Source: Actinomycetes bacterium (GTDB lineage: Bacteria; Actinomycetota; Acidimicrobiia; UBA5794). From it: a stretch of 7,403 nt of DNA. The DNA lies in the NCBI GenBank assembly GCA_030598305.1, contig JAUVQC010000058.1, positions 1 through 7,403 of the forward strand, read 5' to 3'. The notes beneath the pieces were generated by a model. That model did no database searches and had not been told where the DNA came from. It saw only the letters and a list, made by a program, of their open reading frames with translations. This document shows, piece by piece, positions 5,899-7,403 of this stretch (its first letter is position 1; each line of letters begins with the position of its first letter). The position numbers and the translations under genes are program-made.

Positions 5899-5929
5899 GA
5901 AACCGACCGGTCAGTCGGTCGGTTTCACT
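5896..5929. promoter_or_regulatory. Palindromic operator of the TetR regulator
   Basis: AGTGAAACCGACCG and CGGTCGGTTTCACT form a perfect 14-bp inverted repeat around the 6-base spacer GTCAGT, ending on the base before the tetR ATG. Each arm holds a tandem ACCG-ACCG (or CGGT-CGGT). A second, shorter near-palindrome, ACCGACCGGTCAGT (5902-5915, 12 of 14 positions symmetric, core GACCGGTC), is nested off-centre. ACCGACCGGTCGGT-like sites are familiar as TetR-family operators in actinobacteria. The position between the -10 box and start codon implies repression by the adjacent gene product. Confidence 0.85.
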
Positions 5930-6553
5930 ATGACAGATACCACAACACCCACCCAGGCGCGATCCGAGGCAACCGCAGCGAGGATCATCGCCGCGGCCAG
6001 GACGCTGTTCGTTGCCAGGAACTACGCGGATGTCACCACGGACATGATCGCAAACGCGGCAGGTGTGACCAAGGGTGGGCTCTACCACCACTTCTCGAGC
6101 AAGGAGAGTCTGTACGCGTCGATGATGCTCGATGACTTCGAACGTAAACGCAGGCTGTTCGCACAGGCAGTGACATCATCGGGGACGAGCCGTGAACGCC
6201 TTGGACGGCTGACGAGAGACTTCCTTGCACTGCCCGAAGAGGAGCGCAGGCTGACACGTCTCGTCCGCCGTGACATCAACATCTTCACAGGCGACGATCG
6301 AGACCGCCTCGTCCGGGCTTACCAACTGGCTCTGCCAGAGCAGATCGAGGCGATCGTGAGAGATGGGATCACCGATGGCGAACTCGCTCCGGGGGATCCA
6401 CGGATCCTCTCGTGGTGGTTCGTCGCGTTGGTTGAGGTAGCGGTCAGCCAGTACGCGTACGACGTACTCGGTGACACGACATCGAGACTTGACCACGTCC
6501 TTGACCTGTTCTTCGAAGGTGCAGGGATGAAACCGAACGGAGGAAAGAGATGA
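5930..6553 (+). CDS. TetR/AcrR-family transcriptional regulator
   Basis: The 207-aa product is a typical one-domain TetR repressor. The N-terminal helix-turn-helix spans about residues 15-62, with ARIIAAARTLFVARNYADVTTDMIANAAGVTKGGLYHHFSSKESL readable as its standard helices: the recognition helix lies around VTKGGLYHHF, followed by the conserved SKESLY. The remainder is the helical ligand-binding and dimerisation domain, with WWFVALVEVAVSQYAYDVL in a late helix. ATG 5930 is chosen because it abuts the operator and gives the usual 10-15 residues before helix 1. The in-frame GTG 5897 would translate through the operator. The stop overlaps the next start as ATGA, so regulator and benzoyl-CoA reductase-like gene form one operon. 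The ligand is probably a CoA thioester or aromatic acid from that pathway, which is inference from context only. Confidence 0.93.
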   Translation: MTDTTTPTQARSEATAARIIAAARTLFVARNYADVTTDMIANAAGVTKGGLYHHFSSKESLYASMMLDDFERKRRLFAQAVTSSGTSRERLGRLTRDFLALPEEERRLTRLVRRDINIFTGDDRDRLVRAYQLALPEQIEAIVRDGITDGELAPGDPRILSWWFVALVEVAVSQYAYDVLGDTTSRLDHVLDLFFEGAGMKPNGGKR

Positions 6554-7403
6554 CGGTGACGGCTACCAGGGTCTTCCCGGAGTGGCGGAACAAGTCGATC
6601 GAGGACGCGCTCGGTGAATGTCGCGACATGATCGAGTCAGCTGACTTCGATACCGTTCAGCGATGGCGTGACGAAGGCGGCAAGGTCGCCGGTCACTTTC
6701 AGGTGTACTTCCCCGAAGAGATCATCCATGCAAGCGGAATGCTCCCGTTCAAGGTTCGCGGTGCGCCGATGGAGCCGAGACAGGCTGACTCCCACTTCGG
6801 GTCGTACCTCTGCTCGATCCTCAAGACCTCGCTAGAGATGGCCCTCAGTGACCAGATCCCGATGGAGATGTTCGTGTCCCACCCGATCTGTGATGCGGCC
6901 AGGAACCTTGCAGCGATCTGGGGTCGGAACACGGACTACCCGTCCCAGATCCTGTATCTCCCCCAGAATCCGAACTCGTCCGGAAGCATCGACTACCTGA
7001 CCCACGAGTACGACCGGATCAGAAGGGTCACCGAGGAGGTATCGGGAACCGAGATCACCGACGAGGATCTCACTCGGTCAATCGTCGTCTTCAACGAGAA
7101 CCGACGACTGATGCGCGAGTTGTACGACATCAAGGCGAAGACGCCGTGGCTGATCGCTGCCGAGGATGGGTATGCACTCGTTGCTCTTGCAGGCATGATG
7201 CCTCGCGAGGAGCACAACGAGATGATGGCCACGTTGCTTCCGATGATCAGGGAGCGGAACACGAAACAGGAGGACCGTATCCGTGTCGTGTTCGAGGGCG
7301 GGTTCTGCGAGCAACCTCCATTCGATCTCATCCGGATGCTTGGACGTACGTGCTACGTCGTCGACGACGACCTGATGATCGGTCTGCGCTACCTCACCGA
7401 GGA
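6550..7403 (+). CDS. Benzoyl-CoA reductase subunit C / 2-hydroxyacyl-CoA dehydratase-family protein, 3'-truncated
   Basis: The frame stays open to the right edge; 284 residues are visible of a usual 380-430. It fits the BcrC/BadD/HgdB family, whose members carry an iron-sulfur cluster and, with partner subunits and an ATP-driven electron activator, catalyse difficult reductions of aromatic CoA esters or dehydrate 2-hydroxyacyl-CoA. Blocks resembling BcrC/BadD are FPEEIIHASGMLP (54-66), FGSYLC (83-88, C88), ICDAARNLAAIWG (113-125, C114), YLPQN, and FCEQPPFDLIRML...CYVVDDD (C253, C268). C88, C114 and C253 are candidate cluster ligands. The family position often occupied by Cys before 'YVPEEI' is Gln51 here, as far as I can judge by eye. 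The start has GGAGG at 6539-6543, 6 bases upstream, and overlaps tetR by 4 bases. The exact substrate cannot be told; partner subunits would be expected just beyond the window. Confidence 0.85.
   Translation, partial: MTVTATRVFPEWRNKSIEDALGECRDMIESADFDTVQRWRDEGGKVAGHFQVYFPEEIIHASGMLPFKVRGAPMEPRQADSHFGSYLCSILKTSLEMALSDQIPMEMFVSHPICDAARNLAAIWGRNTDYPSQILYLPQNPNSSGSIDYLTHEYDRIRRVTEEVSGTEITDEDLTRSIVVFNENRRLMRELYDIKAKTPWLIAAEDGYALVALAGMMPREEHNEMMATLLPMIRERNTKQEDRIRVVFEGGFCEQPPFDLIRMLGRTCYVVDDDLMIGLRYLTE

Noticed and set aside
1..7403. CRISPR array, insertion sequence, phage or toxin-antitoxin defence genes
   Set aside because: No direct repeats with regular spacers, no transposase or integrase motifs and no defence-type domains are visible in the window.

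Overview
The window is a GC-rich stretch that reads most like a member of the Actinomycetota, probably a non-model, deep-branching lineage. Three things support this: GTG starts, ATGA-type gene overlaps with a likely leaderless start, and above all a MoeA/Glp–MoaC–MogA–SepX/GlpR gene set, whose last member is an actinobacteria-specific divisome membrane protein. I cannot name a genus. Protein identities come from recalled family motifs, with no database search.

Layout. (1) 1-656: the 3' part of uppP (undecaprenyl-diphosphatase), cut by the left edge. (2) 663-1298 on the minus strand: an unrecognised single-pass membrane protein with a possible SAF-like segment, convergent with uppP. (3) 1397-4151: four overlapping plus-strand genes, plsY, moeA/glp, moaC and mogA. 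(4) 4152-4308: a short gap with one small dyad. (5) 4309-5648: a SepX/GlpR-like three-segment membrane protein, a translin-family protein and a 75-aa CxxC protein. A strong hairpin starts inside the stop codon of the last gene. (6) 5681-5868: about 190 bases with several short dyads and no convincing gene. (7) 5869-7403: a TetR regulator behind a large palindromic operator, overlapping by ATGA a benzoyl-CoA reductase subunit C / 2-hydroxyacyl-CoA dehydratase-family gene that runs off the right edge.

How the genes fit together. moaC, mogA and moeA cover three steps of molybdenum cofactor synthesis: ring formation, adenylylation and molybdate insertion. In Actinomycetota the MoeA-like protein beside sepX/glpR can instead be Glp, a divisome protein that binds FtsZ and is recruited by the membrane protein GlpR/SepX. 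Here that set is translationally coupled to plsY (first acyl transfer of phospholipid synthesis) and lies near uppP (peptidoglycan lipid-carrier recycling). The left two thirds therefore looks like an envelope and division neighbourhood. The most unusual element is the translin homologue directly behind the SepX/GlpR-like gene; it keeps an acidic constellation like that of the TRAX nuclease. The right third is a separate, self-contained regulatory unit for an acyl-CoA or aromatic-CoA reductive pathway.
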